From the NCBI GenBank assembly GCA_029204225.1, contig CM055099.1, forward strand, positions 62,999,142-63,063,141: DNA of 64,000 nucleotides. The letters run 5' to 3'. The position numbers were made by a program, and so were the translations under genes. Positions 21,113 through 38,356 of this stretch are shown here, one piece after another. Position 1 is the stretch's first letter; the number at the start of each line of letters is the position of its first letter. Below the pieces are notes generated by a model that had not been told where the DNA came from, ran no database searches, and was given only the letters and a program-made list of their open reading frames with translations. Source of the DNA: Diphasiastrum complanatum (Eukaryota; Streptophyta; Lycopodiopsida; Lycopodiales; Lycopodiaceae).

Positions 21113-22100
21113 GAAGGTACTTGTCAAAACTTGGGGCTGTATTTCATAGCGGTAGCTTTCATGATGCACAATATGTACTTTGTACATTCATATATTTTGG
21201 CCTTGCGAAGAGGCTCCAAGGTACCCCATTTAGCAACAAATCTTAAAATATTAGGCTAGTATTCTATTCCCCATCAAGATTGGAGCACAAGGTTGGGAGG
21301 TATTCCTATCCTCATTGGCATAGATTTACACCTTGCCATTTATGGGCCTAACACCTAGGGTGGGGGACAAAAGCATAAATTCAAAAAAAACCTCTTTTGA
21401 AAAATGGACAATAATGAGCATTGGTTTCCAACAATAAATATTACAAAGTTTGAAGTGATTAACTATAGGGAAAAGCTTAGGCATGAGGGCTTCCCAACCC
21501 ATCCTCATAGGCATAGATTTACACCTTGACTTTTATGGAATCAACACCACCCTTATCCAGCTTGGCTAGGGTGGGGGATAAAAGCTTGAATTAACAAAAA
21601 ACCTCTTTTGAAAAATGGAAGGTATTAAGGAGCATTGCTTTTTAAAGGATCGCAAAGTTTAAAAGTGATTAACTATAGGGAAAATCTTAGGCGCACACTT
21701 CCTTGGATTTGAGAAGCCACCTTAAACACAAGTAGCCTATTATTTTAAAGGTGACTACTTGTCAAAACTCAAGGTTGTATTTGATCACACTAGCTTTCAT
21801 GGTGTACAATATGTACATTTGACATTCTAGATTAGGCCTTGCCAAGATTGAAACATTAGACTCCAAGGTATCTTATTCCATAACAAGACCGAAGCACAAG
21901 GTTGGGGCCGAGAGGTATCCCTTCCCTCATTGGTCTAGATTCACACATGGCCCTTTATGGACTCAACATAGCCCTTATCCAACTTGGCGAGGGTGGGGGA
22001 AAAAAGATGAATTCTAAAAATTTTGCATCTTCTAAGAAATGGAGGGTATTGAAGGAGCATTGACTTTATGACAACAAAGTCCACAACTTGAATTAATTCA
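21113..22100 (+). repeat. Complex tandem repeat, long unit about 636 bp with a 192-bp sub-duplication
   Basis: 'AAGGTGAAGGTACTTGTCAAAACTTG' at 21113 is echoed by 'AAGGTGACTACTTGTCAAAACTC' at 21749. 'CCTCATTGGCATAGATTTACACCTTG' recurs at about 21310, 21502 and 21932. 'AGGGTGGGGGA.AAAAG' and 'AAATGGA.GGTATT.AGGAGCATTG' occur two or three times. Old, diverged copies with no coding content. Confidence 0.75.
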
Positions 22101-22794
22101 GTGTAAAGAACAGTCCCCAGGAAGGATTTCATGTATTTTAAAACGCAGAGTCTAGGGTGGTAGCTTAAGGGCCTAAATTTTCAAGTTCATGACTTTTCTA
22201 AAGCTAAAAATTGAAAATAGCTCTATTTTTGTAAAGTGGTTTTATTTCTACTTGCTCATTATGACCCTACTAAATCTACTCATTAGCGACAACGGCTGGT
22301 TCCTTAGAGCTCATGTGCTTTCAGGGGGCATGATTATGATTATGTTTCATGATTATATATGATGGCTTTAAAAATACAAAGAGAAAATCCAATGTAGTGT
22401 GGTCATAGAGGGTTATTGGTGTGAGATCTACCACCCAAGTTCAAGCTCCAAGGACGTGGTGCCTCACCTTTATCTATCATTACGGCTTATTATCGTCAAC
22501 GAGTTTTTATCACTTTACAACGGACTCAGGCATTTGCAATACTTCGACGTGCCGTAGTTGCAAGAACGGCTGCTTCACAGTTTCTTGCGCTACCTAAACT
22601 TCCAACTGACTTAACTAGCGACGTACATCAAGTAGTAGGCTTTATGTAACTACTCTGTGAGATTGTTGTTTTGTTATAGTTGTTGATGTACAGTATCTCA
22701 ATTCGCCTTATGGCCTTTACACTTTCTACATGCATTCCTTTGTACTCCGATGGATCTCCCCATCTTTTATTAATAAAAACAGGAAATTTCTTCT

Positions 22795-23205
22795 CACACA
22801 TGGCTAGTGTACAAGAAAAAATACGATGCCTTGAAAAATACAAAGAAACAATCCGCCCTTGTGTGGTGTGAGATTGACCACTCAAGATGAAACTCCTCCG
22901 ACACATGGGCGACGTTTCTTGGTGTGAGATTGACCACCCAAGATCAAACTCCTCCCACACATGGCCGAAGTCTGAGAAAAAAAATACAAAAAAAAAAAAC
23001 TTTCCACACATGGCTAGTGTACAAGAAAAAATACGATGCCTTGAAAAATACAAAGAAACAATGTGGTGTGAGATTGACCACTCAAGATCAAACTCCTCCA
23101 ACACATGGCCGATGTTTCTTGGTATGAGATTGACCACCCAAGATCAAACTCCTCCCACACATGGCCGGAGTCAAAGAAAAAAAATACAAAAAAAAAAAAA
23201 CTCTC
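22795..23205 (+). repeat. Tandem duplication, about 209-bp unit with an internal 42-bp repeat
   Basis: 'CACACATGGCTAGTGTACAAG' starts each unit (22795 and 23004). Each unit contains two copies of 'GTGTGAGATTGACCAC.CAAG' + 'AT.AAACTCCTCC.ACACATGG' and ends in an A-rich run. A single older copy of the short motif lies at about 22420. Overlapping 169- and 111-codon ORFs are products of the repeat. Confidence 0.85.
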
Positions 23206-23399
23206 CGAGGTTTATGATATAAAATGCCTTGGAAAATAGAAAGTGAAAAAAACAAGGCTCAAGGCCTAAGAAAAGAAAGGGGTACTTTGTTAGGTCTTGC
23301 TTTTCAGAAAGGCCTGCCCTGAATTGCAAAGGCTGTCCTTGCTGCTGCCCTTACACACCCCCAATGTCCTTCGGCGCGCTGCCACGCTACTCACATCAT

Positions 23400-23888
23400 T
23401 TTCTGACTCGCGCACTATCTCCTTGTCAGCGAGGTAGCGAGGGAGCGAGGGAGCGCGAGAGCTTTTCTTTTCCTCTTTATCTCATATCTACTCTCTATCT
23501 ACCCATCCTCACGCGTATCTCAGCTCACTCTGTGATTGATCGGGATTCAGGAGCTCGCAAATGCTGCATTGATGCTAGCATCCGGTAGCGGGATTGTTTC
23601 CACACCTTTTGATCGGCAGCTTGGGCGTTGTCGGCTTGTTCTTACACTGCTTTCAGCTCACCAATAATTTGTCTACATGTGCGAGAGCTGGGTTCTCGAG
23701 GATCTCTTCTCACAGAGTTTTGAGCTCTGATCGTTCTGGTTTGGGGAGGGCAGCAGATTGCAATGCCCAGCAACGGAAGTCATCCAGTGTGGACGTGAGA
23801 AGCTGCTGGCTAATCTCTCCTTGAGGTTTGAGCAGACTGGCGTGTGAGTGTTGTAGCTGACTCAGAGACTCGTGTTGGAGGTTGCAGG
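23400..23888 (+). promoter_or_regulatory. Putative 5' UTR/promoter-proximal region of the DUF3455 gene
   Basis: Higher GC than the flanks, with 'GAGGTAGCGAGGGAGCGAGG' and a CT-rich stretch (23463-23520) of the kind found at plant transcription starts. Several upstream ATGs (about 23364 and 23594) open short frames out of frame with the main ORF. A TATA-like GATATAAAA lies at about 23215 but is too far away to assign with confidence. Confidence 0.35.
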
Positions 23889-26086
23889 ATGGCGTTGAAC
23901 AACAGGAGAATGGCCTGTGAAGCATTTGTTATCCTGACTAGCTTGTTTTTGCTGGGCAGGACCGTCCATGCAACTGCTGCTCTCAAGCCGCCTCCTGGCA
24001 ACAGGTGCACACGCACTCTTCTTCTCTTAATCTTGTTCACTTAAGAAGCACTCGCATAAAGCAAAATGTCGTAGCTTCTTCCAGAGAGATAGAGAGAGTA
24101 GAGTTAGCTCATACTCTTACATATGTTGTTTTTCCAAAAGTGCAATGTCGCGAGTGATTGGTATGCTTTAAGCTCTTTGTAAGCTGTGTTGACGTGTGCT
24201 GAACTGAAAATCCGTTAAAACTTTGACCTTTGCATTGTATGAGTAGCATGACTCCAATGCTCTTTTGACAACCAACCGAACTCCGAAGTGAGTACGCCTT
24301 TTATCACGATTGATATAAGATTGACGTTGGGCTTAACAGCTTGTTCATGAAGGTAAAAACCCAGAATGGAAGACAGATGTACCAGTGTTTCTCCAAGAAG
24401 TGGATGCCAGTTGGGGAAACCGCAGATCTGGTTAAGGCGATAAATCCCGGCCATCGTGTTGGAGTATTCACTTCCAGAGTTCTACAGGGGCACGGGAAAA
24501 GTCAAGGAACTTGGATTTTACACAATCCTGTTGATGACATCGTTGAATCTGGATCCAAATACAGCTCTGTATCAGGTCTGTTCAACTTCATGGTCAAATA
24601 GGGTAGTGTATGTTTGTATTCTTTTAATCATGTGCTTCTAGTGGCTGGCTTGTCCGAGTAGCTGCCGTTTTGAAACACTTTGTCAGAGCATGCATATATA
24701 TATATATATATATATTGTCGCAGACAAAGAGTCCTTAATGTCATAATTATGCTTGGTTGATATGTTTCAGGCAAAGAAATAGCTTCAATTCCTTCAAAAG
24801 GTTCCATGTCGGAAGCTCTCGTGCAAGCTACATCTCATCATTTCGATGGGATTGCATCTCTCATTTCTTATATTCAACGACTCTCTCCAAAAGGAGGGCT
24901 TCCTCCCTTGCATGACACTTGTGATGACGATTTCATGAAACTAGAAGTTCCATATGAAGCTGAATATTGGCTGTGGCGGCAGGACTTGCAGCCCCCATCC
25001 ATGCCAAAATCTTTGTCGATCACTTCCGAGCGCGCGGTAGAGGGGTTATTTGGTCAAGGCATCGTCCTGTACCGCTTCAATGGTCAAGGCTGGGAGCAGA
25101 TACGAGTAGAAGCCAGCTTATACAACGTACCTGGAGGAATCCTTGCTGGAAAGTATTTTTGGATGAATTCTGGATCCAAAAAATCTGGTGAAGCATCATA
25201 CTGGTGGCAATTGTGGAACCCAACTAGTTTTCAGCTGAACGGAAGGGCTGAAACTGCAGCTGTATATATTACGAGGGATTCCTTGCCGTGGTCTCTTGTC
25301 ACAGTCACTCATCACTCTGGCAATGTGTAAGCCACTTAACTTCTATCTCTTAGTTGCTGAATACCCTTATAACGATCTGAAGCATAAGCGATGTGGTCTT
25401 ACTTATATAGTTCAAGTTTCGACTGTGTCTTGACGTCGCAGAGTGTTACACACAATGTATGTCTTCTTTCTTATGTGAGCACTTATTTTGGAACGTAAAA
25501 ATGAGATAAAAGATACAAAATGGACTTGAGGTCCTCAGTTGTATCAATTTATTGGTAGTGAGGTACGAAAATGTAAAAACTTCAGCTGCTGAAACGACAT
25601 TGCTCTTCATTGCAGGATTTCATCTATAAGAAGTTTTAATCTTACCTTTTGAGTTAGTTTCTCTAGACTTCTAAAAAACTAAAAGTGGTAGAAACTTAGC
25701 ACAGGGATCTGCATGTAACGTATGGAGAACTAATGAAAGTGAACAGCATCTACTTCTTGGGCCGTGGCCCATAATGATGCGTCGTCGTTATCTTGTGGAA
25801 TTTTTTGAAGAAAGAGCCTGCAGACTGAAATCAATATTTGGGTCAATTCTGCGATCTGGGAATGCCCGTCGCAAAATTTTAATTTGCAAGCAAGTATTAC
25901 AGAATAACGACTCACTTAATGTTTTGATATTGGTGCAGCTCTTTGCTGGGTGAATACGCGCATGTGCAGATACTTTCAACAAGAGGCGGGGTTCCATCAT
26001 TCCACTCCGCATTTAAAGTTGTACCTAACATGCTTTGGCGAGCACCATTTTCTGCTATTTTCTGGTTCTACACGAAATCCCACTAA
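23889..26086 (+). CDS. Secreted protein with two DUF3455 domains, 4 exons, 351 aa
   Basis: Exons 23889-24004, 24340-24575, 24771-25326 and 25939-26086 join in phase with GT/AG borders (CAG|GTGCAC…AACAG|C; CAG|GTCTG…TTCAG|G; TGT|GTAAGC…TGCAG|C). Residues 1-30 form a signal peptide (basic start, core AFVILTSLFLLG, VHATA). Domain 1 (about 34-186) shows 'GRQMYQC', 'SYIQRLSPKGGLPP', then C168 and 'VPYEAEYWLW', the C-terminal signature of DUF3455. Domain 2 (about 199-333) repeats it: 'GIVLYRFNGQGWEQ', 'LPWSLVTVTHHSGN' and, across the last intron, 'YAHVQILSTRGGVPS'. The family usually has one domain. Domain 2 lacks the YxC cysteine of domain 1. Function of DUF3455 is unknown to me; location in the wall or secretory pathway is inferred. 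ATG 23889 is chosen because the only upstream in-frame start is GTG. Confidence 0.88.
24693..24715. repeat. (TA)n in intron 2
   Basis: About eleven TA dinucleotides within intron 2 of the DUF3455 gene; a likely polymorphic microsatellite. Confidence 0.9.
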
Positions 26087-29000
26087 ATTTCGAGTAGCTG
26101 CTTCTCCTTTGTCATTACCCAATAGAAGAGCCGCACATGGCCAATTGTCGTAAGTCATGTCAATTGGCTCTGAAGGGCTTGAACAAGCCAGTGACGAGCT
26201 TCTCTGTCTTCAATACATATCTGTTCAAACAGCGCCTTTCAGCTGTCATGTGTGGGTACCGATGGCCATGCAGTTTAGCTTTCAGATGGTCTGCAAAGAC
26301 CACTGTAGTCTGTAGCCGAGTGTCACACGATCAGTTAAGGTCTTCAAGAAAAGAAAATACGCTGATTTCCTACTTACTGGACGCTTGTTCCACGTCAATG
26401 TCTCTGAGCTGAGTCCATGTCTGTCTCTGCCTGCAGCTACTTAATGAATGGATGCTTTTCCTTGTTCTGCCTTTTTCAACCGCCTTAGAAGGCTGTTGAT
26501 GATTGATGTAGAGAAGACTTGAGAAAGCATGGCCCTGGTCCACCAATTATTCAAGCCTTCCATTTCGGACTTTCAGTATTCCTTGATATCTCCTCATAAA
26601 CCCTCTTGCAAAAAAAACTAGCACACTTCAGCGACCCACAAGTTGAAAACAAAGTATGCATAGCAAAAGTTTTGGAACATAACGTAGATGAGTTTTCGCT
26701 TGCTGAGCAGAAGCCTCCACTGCATGTTTGGAAGCACCTAAGACAGGGTTGGTCGACCGAGGGAGGCATAGCCCTTGAGACTCACTAAATTCTCATTTAT
26801 ATTGTGAAACAAATCACTATCTTTTATAATCTCTAGATATTTAGACAAAGCATAGTGTGCAGATAACCAGATAAAATATACTAGTAGACTGTAGTGTGGG
26901 AAGTCTGATCCGTGATCATCACTACGCTTTAATGAACATTTTTTGAGCTAAAACCAAACGTCTGCAGACTGTGTAGCCTTTTGTTGAGTTACCGATCCTT
27001 GATGCATTTATTCGCCATTACACAACGCGATATGGGTTAGTGATGGGCTGCCGCTGATGGCACTGAATGCGCAAGTCACGAAGCAACCAACCGAAATTGC
27101 TCACCTGCTGTAATAAATACAGTGTTCCGTGTGACAGAGAGTATATTCATAGGTCCATTGAAATGCAAGGAAAAACGTGAAGAAAAGGAAAAACGTGAAA
27201 CTGGTGAGTACTAAGACTGTGTAAGTAGCAGTGCGCAACCTACACTCGTGACCGGAGTAGTAAGTGGAGAAAGGAATGCCCCATCACTCTCCATTATGAG
27301 GTTGTGTGAGGCATGAAGTAAGCAAGTACAACAACAACCTTTTAAGTTCTTGGCATAACCCAATGTTTTCCTCATAAGCCTACTGCAGGAGTTGAATTCT
27401 GAATCCTAATCTGATGAAAAATCCAGCCAAGGTGGGAAAAAATCCAAGACTTGTGTGATGGATCTATTGCATGAAATTTCTGTGCAGAGTTGTACAACCT
27501 TCAAAACTTTGTCTACATCCTTTTATTCCTGCAGAGGTATGCCTTGCCCTTGCTATTTTGTTAGTCCTGTAGTATGGAGGAACTCAATTGCAAACAATGA
27601 GGATCTAAATTTTCCATGGAAGTGAATTAGTTCTTCTACATGCACAACAAACAATGCTTTGCAGTGATAACACTAGTTGAATAATGGGTCCACCAAAAGA
27701 GCAATAACTTAACTATGCTAACCATCTCATGATGATTTTATTAAGAATGACCACGAGTAAAGCCAGATTGAAACTCTTGGTAAGTAGAAACCATTCTTCC
27801 TAGCATGCTCTCAATTTTCCACAACTAAATAGAAACTTAAAGAGTCAACACAAAACCAAACAACTTTAAAATTGCATACTAATCTTTCCACAACTACATA
27901 GCAACTTTGAGACTCTTGACACAGCCTTGCACAGCCTTAAATTTGCACCAAATTAAGGAAGTCTAAATTGTAATTGGACTAGAGAATTTATTTTGCAATT
28001 GATGGCAAAACTTCATGAATTGAAATGTACACACTTTCATAAAATGGTCACATGAATCATAAAAGTCCAAAGCATTTATTATACAAATAAAAAGAATTCC
28101 AATCATATTGTGGGGTCTACTTCTTTAATTAGAGAAATGTATAACTCATATCAAGAATTTTGTGGATTTCATTATCCTTTGTAACTAGCAGCATCTAATG
28201 CACAACATGGGAAAAGCTTTTTTTCTCTCTCAAACGTGCAAAACAAACTTGGTGTGCACAAATGTGAAGGATTTTAGATCATTCAAGATCCAATGCATAT
28301 CCTTGATCTTTGGTTACAAAAAGGAGCAAATTAATAATCCTGCCAATGTAGAAAAATCAGCATCTACATACAAAATGAGATGCAAACTCTAAGAGATACT
28401 GATCAAACATGAACCAAAACATAAAATATAGTTGATGTCCGTACAATTACAGTACTCTATTGTATTTCACATGTGTGAAACCGAAAATAGCAATAAATGA
28501 CCATTCTACACATAGAATTGCAAGATAACATCATGAGAGTGCACCAATGAGTAGTAGAACCCAAAGAGAACCATGTATAATGATGAAATGAGAGAGAGAA
28601 GAGGAAGATCCCTTTCTCCACGAGTTACAACAATATATAGCAGGTCCAAACCCTATTTGGCCACTTGGCTTTCCTTCCAAAATGTAAACCCTACTATTTT
28701 TGGGTCTATATTCAATGTACCCAAAGTTCAAATTTGAATCTCTCTCAAACTCGACTACCAACTTTCCTACACTTTCAAAAAGTGTTTATTGAATGTATTT
28801 TAAACTAATATAACTTCAAAAAGTTTACCTCTAAGTCTAAAATGAGTTTTGGCCTCATATTAACAATTTACCAAAATATGACTAAACTAGACTAAACTAG
28901 TTGAAATATCTCACAACAAATTCTTCATGGTGAAAAAATCAAGACACTAGAAGACAAATTTGATCTTGCATGTGAGATTACCTACTAGGTATCTCATTTC

Positions 29001-29196
29001 ATGTAAGCCAAAAATTGACATCACTAGGAAAGTAGTTGCAATTCTTTAACAATAGTAGTAATGCCACTTCTACAATTGCCAACAATAGACTATTTGAATT
29101 GCCTTGACTACATAAAAATCAAAATGACCCTACCAATAAGAATGGCTAGCAAACAATGAATCAAAAAATAAAATCAATGATTCTACAAGTGTATAA
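26087..29196. other. No gene seen
   Basis: 3' flank of the DUF3455 gene and AT-rich intergenic DNA. AATAAA at 27112 is the first clean polyadenylation hexamer but lies 1 kb past the stop. Short ORFs (26137-26412, 26551-26769) do not look coding. Nothing transposon-like is recognisable. Confidence 0.4.
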
Positions 29197-29245
29197 TCTA
29201 TATATATTAAAAGATTAGTGGGGCAGTGCTCACGCTGCCCGCTCA
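29197..29245 (+). mobile_element. Helitron-like 5' terminus (tentative)
   Basis: TCTATATATATTAAAAG follows an A, resembling plant Helitron 5' ends that begin TC and carry ATTAAAAG. It is followed by GGGCAG-TGCTCACG-CTGCCC, a short hairpin. No CTRR-ending 3' terminus and no Rep/helicase frame were found in the next kilobases. Confidence 0.25.
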
Positions 29246-33117
<3,872 letters not shown>

Positions 33118-34240
33118 GATATGAAACAAACTAATCCATTGCTACTTATTTTCGGCATCGTTTGCCCGAAAAAATCCTTTGTGCTAAAAAGGACAATATT
33201 AGCACATAGGAAATGGACTAGTTTTTCTTTTTTTGGTTCATGGGTGCAATATCTAAAAAAATGTCAATTTCTTCTACATTCTATTTTGGCTATGAGCAAC
33301 ATCAAGGAAAACTGGTAGGAATAAACCAGATGTTGAAAGTCTGGGTATGGAATCCAAAACGTTCATGCAAAGTCCATTCCCAAAAAGGTCTTCATGAAAA
33401 TTAGGTTGGTAGAGACCAAGAATGGGTCAGATTCGGTGGATAGTGTCCCAAATATATCACGTGAAATGGTCACAAGTTTATGAACCTGATACTCCTCAGT
33501 CAGATCTTTTGCTGCTTATCTTCAGTGTCGTTTGCCCACTAACACCCTTCATGCCGGAAAGGACGCTATTAGGACATAGGAAATGGACTAGTTTTCACCT
33601 TCTTGGTCTAGAATCACCGAATGGAGTTGGGTTTTTCAATCAACTCTTTCCACCAGGGCGCAACGTTGAGGTGAACCCACATAACAATCAGGACTCTAAT
33701 GGTTCAGCACAGTCAGAGAAACGGCCATGCAAAGTCCAGACCCAAGAAAGGCTTTAGGAAAACTAGGAATGTTGTTGGTCAGAATCAGTTGATACATGCC
33801 AAAACATCAAGAACAGAAGGTGGCCACATGTTTGTGTGTCCGATATGAACCTAGGGGACTCTTTTCTACTCAATTTCAACTTCATTTGCCCAAAGACAGT
33901 CTTTGTGCTGTACAAGAAGCTATTAGGGTATAGGAAATGGACTAGTTTTTCACCCAAATACTGGTTCAATATCATCGAATGGAGTTAGTTTTTTGAACCA
34001 TTTGTTTCAACCATTTGGGCAACATCGAGCTGAACTTGTAGAAAAAATTTGGGCATGGATAGAGGAATGGACATGGAAAGTTCAAACCCAAAAAGGTGTA
34101 AGAAAAACTAGGCCTATTAGACCAAGAATTGGTCAAAATCAGTTGATACATGCAGAAACGTTAGACAAAAGGTGGCCATATGTTCGTATGTCCAATACAA
34201 TCCCAAGAGGCTCTCTACTGCTTAGTTCCGGCTTCGTTTA
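33118..34240 (+). repeat. Satellite-like tandem repeat, about 355-370 bp, three full copies plus partial
   Basis: The landmark 'ATAGGAAATGGACTAGTTTT' occurs at 33206, 33575 and 33930. Each copy is preceded by 'TTCG..TCGTTTGCCC' and a '…CTTTGTGCT' or '…CTTCATGCC' segment, and followed by an 'AAGTCCA.TCCCAAAAAGG'-type stretch. A fourth truncated copy ends with 'GGCTTCGTTT' near 34237. Spacing is 369 then 355 bp. Copies are well diverged. Confidence 0.8.
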
Positions 34241-34439
34241 GATAGTCAATATTGAAAATTTGTGAAAATTTCCTTGCCACTAGTCAATCCTTTTTTTATG
34301 TAGCCACATTTCCTTATGTCGATGTTGCCACCTGCTTTGTACTTGATCTTAAAGATCTATTTCTAGTCTATAATCTTTCTGCCTACATGCAAATTAGTGA
34401 TAGTCCAAGTGTTATTTTTTATCATCAAATTGTATTTTT

Positions 34440-36526
34440 TATCCATAGTTTTCTTCTAAAGATCTGAATCAGCCTGTGTGAGTGCTTCTTTGACTATGGT
34501 TGGCTCATGGGAAAGATAGTAACCATACTCATCAATGAATCTGATAGGTTGAGTTCGAATTCTTGTAGATCTTTGGGGAGGTGCTTCTGGCTACAAAATT
34601 TGATGTTGTGTCGACTGCTCCTGAGTTGTAGCTTCTTGCTCTTTTTCATAATCTATTTGTATAGACTAGCTACTTTAGGGGGAATTGCATTTTGATATTC
34701 ATTAGTATTCAGGATAGGAATGATAGGTAAAATCTAGTTCTTGCCCTTCAAGTTGATAACCTGATCTTCATAAAATGTAACATCCTTGCTAGTGAAAACT
34801 TTATAGGTAACAGGATTATACAGTCTATACATGCCATTTGAAGAAAAAAAATCGACAAAAATTTGTTTTCATAGAATGCTCATCCAGTTTCTTTCTGGTG
34901 TCTTTAGGGACATGAGCATAGCAGTACATTTGAAAACTTTTAAATGCTTTGGTAAGGTTTGAATCCAGTCCAAACTTCATAAGAAGTTTGTTGTTCAATA
35001 AAGCTTTAGTGATACATCGATTCTGCAAATAAGCTGCTATCGAAGGCAATGATGCATGAGTGATTATACATTTAGCAAATTCGACTAAGGTTCTGTTTTT
35101 CTTCTCTGCAAGTCAATTGGACTGAGGAAAATATGAAGTAGTGAATTGTTGTTTGATTCCTTTTGTCAAGCAATACTCCTTGAATGCATTGGATATGTAT
35201 TCACCACCATTGTCCATTCTAAGATCTTTGATCTTTCTTCATGTGTGCAGTTCAACATGCTCTTTATAAATCTTGAAAAAATGGAAGGCTTCGAATTTGT
35301 GCTTCATAAAATAATTAGAAGCTCTTCTCAAATAATTGTCAATAAATGTAGTAAAGAATTTAGCACCAAATAATGTTGGTGTCTACATCAGGCCACATAT
35401 ATCTGAATATATTGTTTAACAAATTTCTCGATACATTTGTTGATTCGACTTGAAAGGCCTTCTAGAGGTACATGATTCAAGTACCCAAGTCTATAATGCC
35501 AAATTGATTCTTTATTAATCAAAAGTGAGCTGCTAAAGGATGATCACTCACAGAATAGCAATGAGTAAGCTGATATAGATATCCTTGTCTTTTTTCAAGT
35601 GCAAGGACTCTCTTCTCTTTATTGAGAATTTTATAAGTATACGATCCAGAATTTACATATGTTCTAAATCAGTGATTTTGCTTATAGACAACAAGTTGGT
35701 TGCTAGAATTGGAACATGCAATACTTTTGGAATGATTTGGATTGTCCATTCTAAGAAATCAGCTTGACAGTATAGAACATTTTCTTTCTGTTATGAGCAG
35801 GTTGTTGATTCTTATTCGAGGTTGCCTTGAGAGATTGCTTCCGATTCATGTCGAATTGTTTGACTACCTTCTTCTTCTTCAATTGTTTCTTTGAGACTCT
35901 CTTGGAGTATAGTGCTCTTGAGTCTTCGATGGAGGGACGAGGATGCACCATTCCTTGGAATCTCCTCCTACAATTATGACTATAGAAAAAGAAAGTTCTG
36001 AGTGGGTCAAAATAACCATCACCTATTTTTAGTATGAGGATGGCAAACTAGGCAATAAGGTCATGACAGCATCTGAGTCTTTGATGATTGAACCTATGGC
36101 TACCATCTGCTCAAGTTGATTAATGTGATTCTGAATAGAAATGGTTTTTGACATTTTGAGAGAGAGAAATTTCTTCCTCAAATGTAGTTTCAAAGTGATG
36201 TCCCTCACTTTGTAGAGTGTGCCCAGAATGTCCTAAGCTTTCTTGGAAGCTTGGAGTTGTCTGATGTGGCCAATTTGTGTGTTTGATAGATTAAGGGTGA
36301 TTAAGACGAAGGCCTTACCCTCCCTGAGCTTCCTTTTAGAAATGGCTTGCTCATCGACACTGGGAAGTAGTTTGACACTTGCAACTATCTCCCATAGTTC
36401 CTTGACCATTAGTATGACTTTCTTCTTGACTTTCCATATATGATGCAGATAGTAGATTGTATGATTTCAAAACAATTTAGTGAATGCTTACTCTTTATTG
36501 GAACGAGAAATGTTCTAATATTGTAT
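34440..36526 (-). pseudogene. Copia gag-integrase relic
   Basis: Reading the minus strand from the primer site downward: gag remains (36420-36120) and a basic stretch 'YSKRVSKKQLKKKKVV' (about 35890). Integrase follows with 'FMKHKFEAFHFF', 'RMDNGGEYISNAFKEYC' (about 35210), 'LAEKNRTLVEFAKCIITHAS' and 'YAHVPKDTRKKLDEHSMK' (about 34890). A weak Ser/Pro linker reaches about 34500. RT and RNase H are missing and frames are broken. Confidence 0.8.
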
Positions 36527-36538
36527 GCTTTGATACCA
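36527..36538 (-). other. Copia primer binding site
   Basis: The minus strand reads TGGTATCAAAGC directly after an LTR terminus …CCAACA, the expected arrangement for a Met-tRNA-primed Copia. Confidence 0.75.
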
Positions 36539-36830
<292 letters not shown>

Positions 36831-37018
36831 TATTAGTCACAAAATGATTCAATCTACAAATTGTTTATCTACAAAACTTGACTCAAATGAGATAGAGAAT
36901 TATGCAGGCAACACGACACGACAATGCACAATATGTACAGGAACAAATTCAATTAGTTCAAAAGAGTGTACATGTCCGAATGCTTGCAGACACATGATCT
37001 CTCTAAGACAATTATTTG

Positions 37019-38072
<1,054 letters not shown>

Positions 38073-38356
38073 AGTGCTCTGCTTTGCATGAATTTATTGA
38101 GTCATTGGATGATTAACTTATATATTGATGCACTATCAAATGATGAATTAATGCATTTACAAGATAGATTAAGGCCCTGATAGTTTCTATTGGATGGAAT
38201 ACGATTCTATTGAAGATTTTGCCCGATCGTGAAAGATGAGGCTGGAAATCGCTCAAGGTCGAAAGTTGATACTCAAATCGATAGTCAACAGTCGAATTGA
38301 GGTCAATAGTCGAATAGCTTTGACAATGGCAATAGTCAATAATCGACGATAGTTGT

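Noticed and set aside
22628..23137. 169-codon minus ORF and 111-codon plus ORF
   Set aside because: Both are internally repetitive because of the 209-bp tandem duplication.
23364..23824. Two plus-strand ORFs upstream of the DUF3455 gene
   Set aside because: They lie in the presumed leader, have biased composition and no domain; treated as upstream ORFs at most.
26955..26975. GTCTGCAGACTGTG resembling the LTR doubled motif
   Set aside because: Single copy, short, lacks the paired partner and spacing; contains the palindrome GTCTGCAGAC, likely chance.
35146..35373. 75-codon plus ORF
   Set aside because: Antisense shadow of the Copia integrase core (the minus strand shows NGGEYISNAFKEYC).
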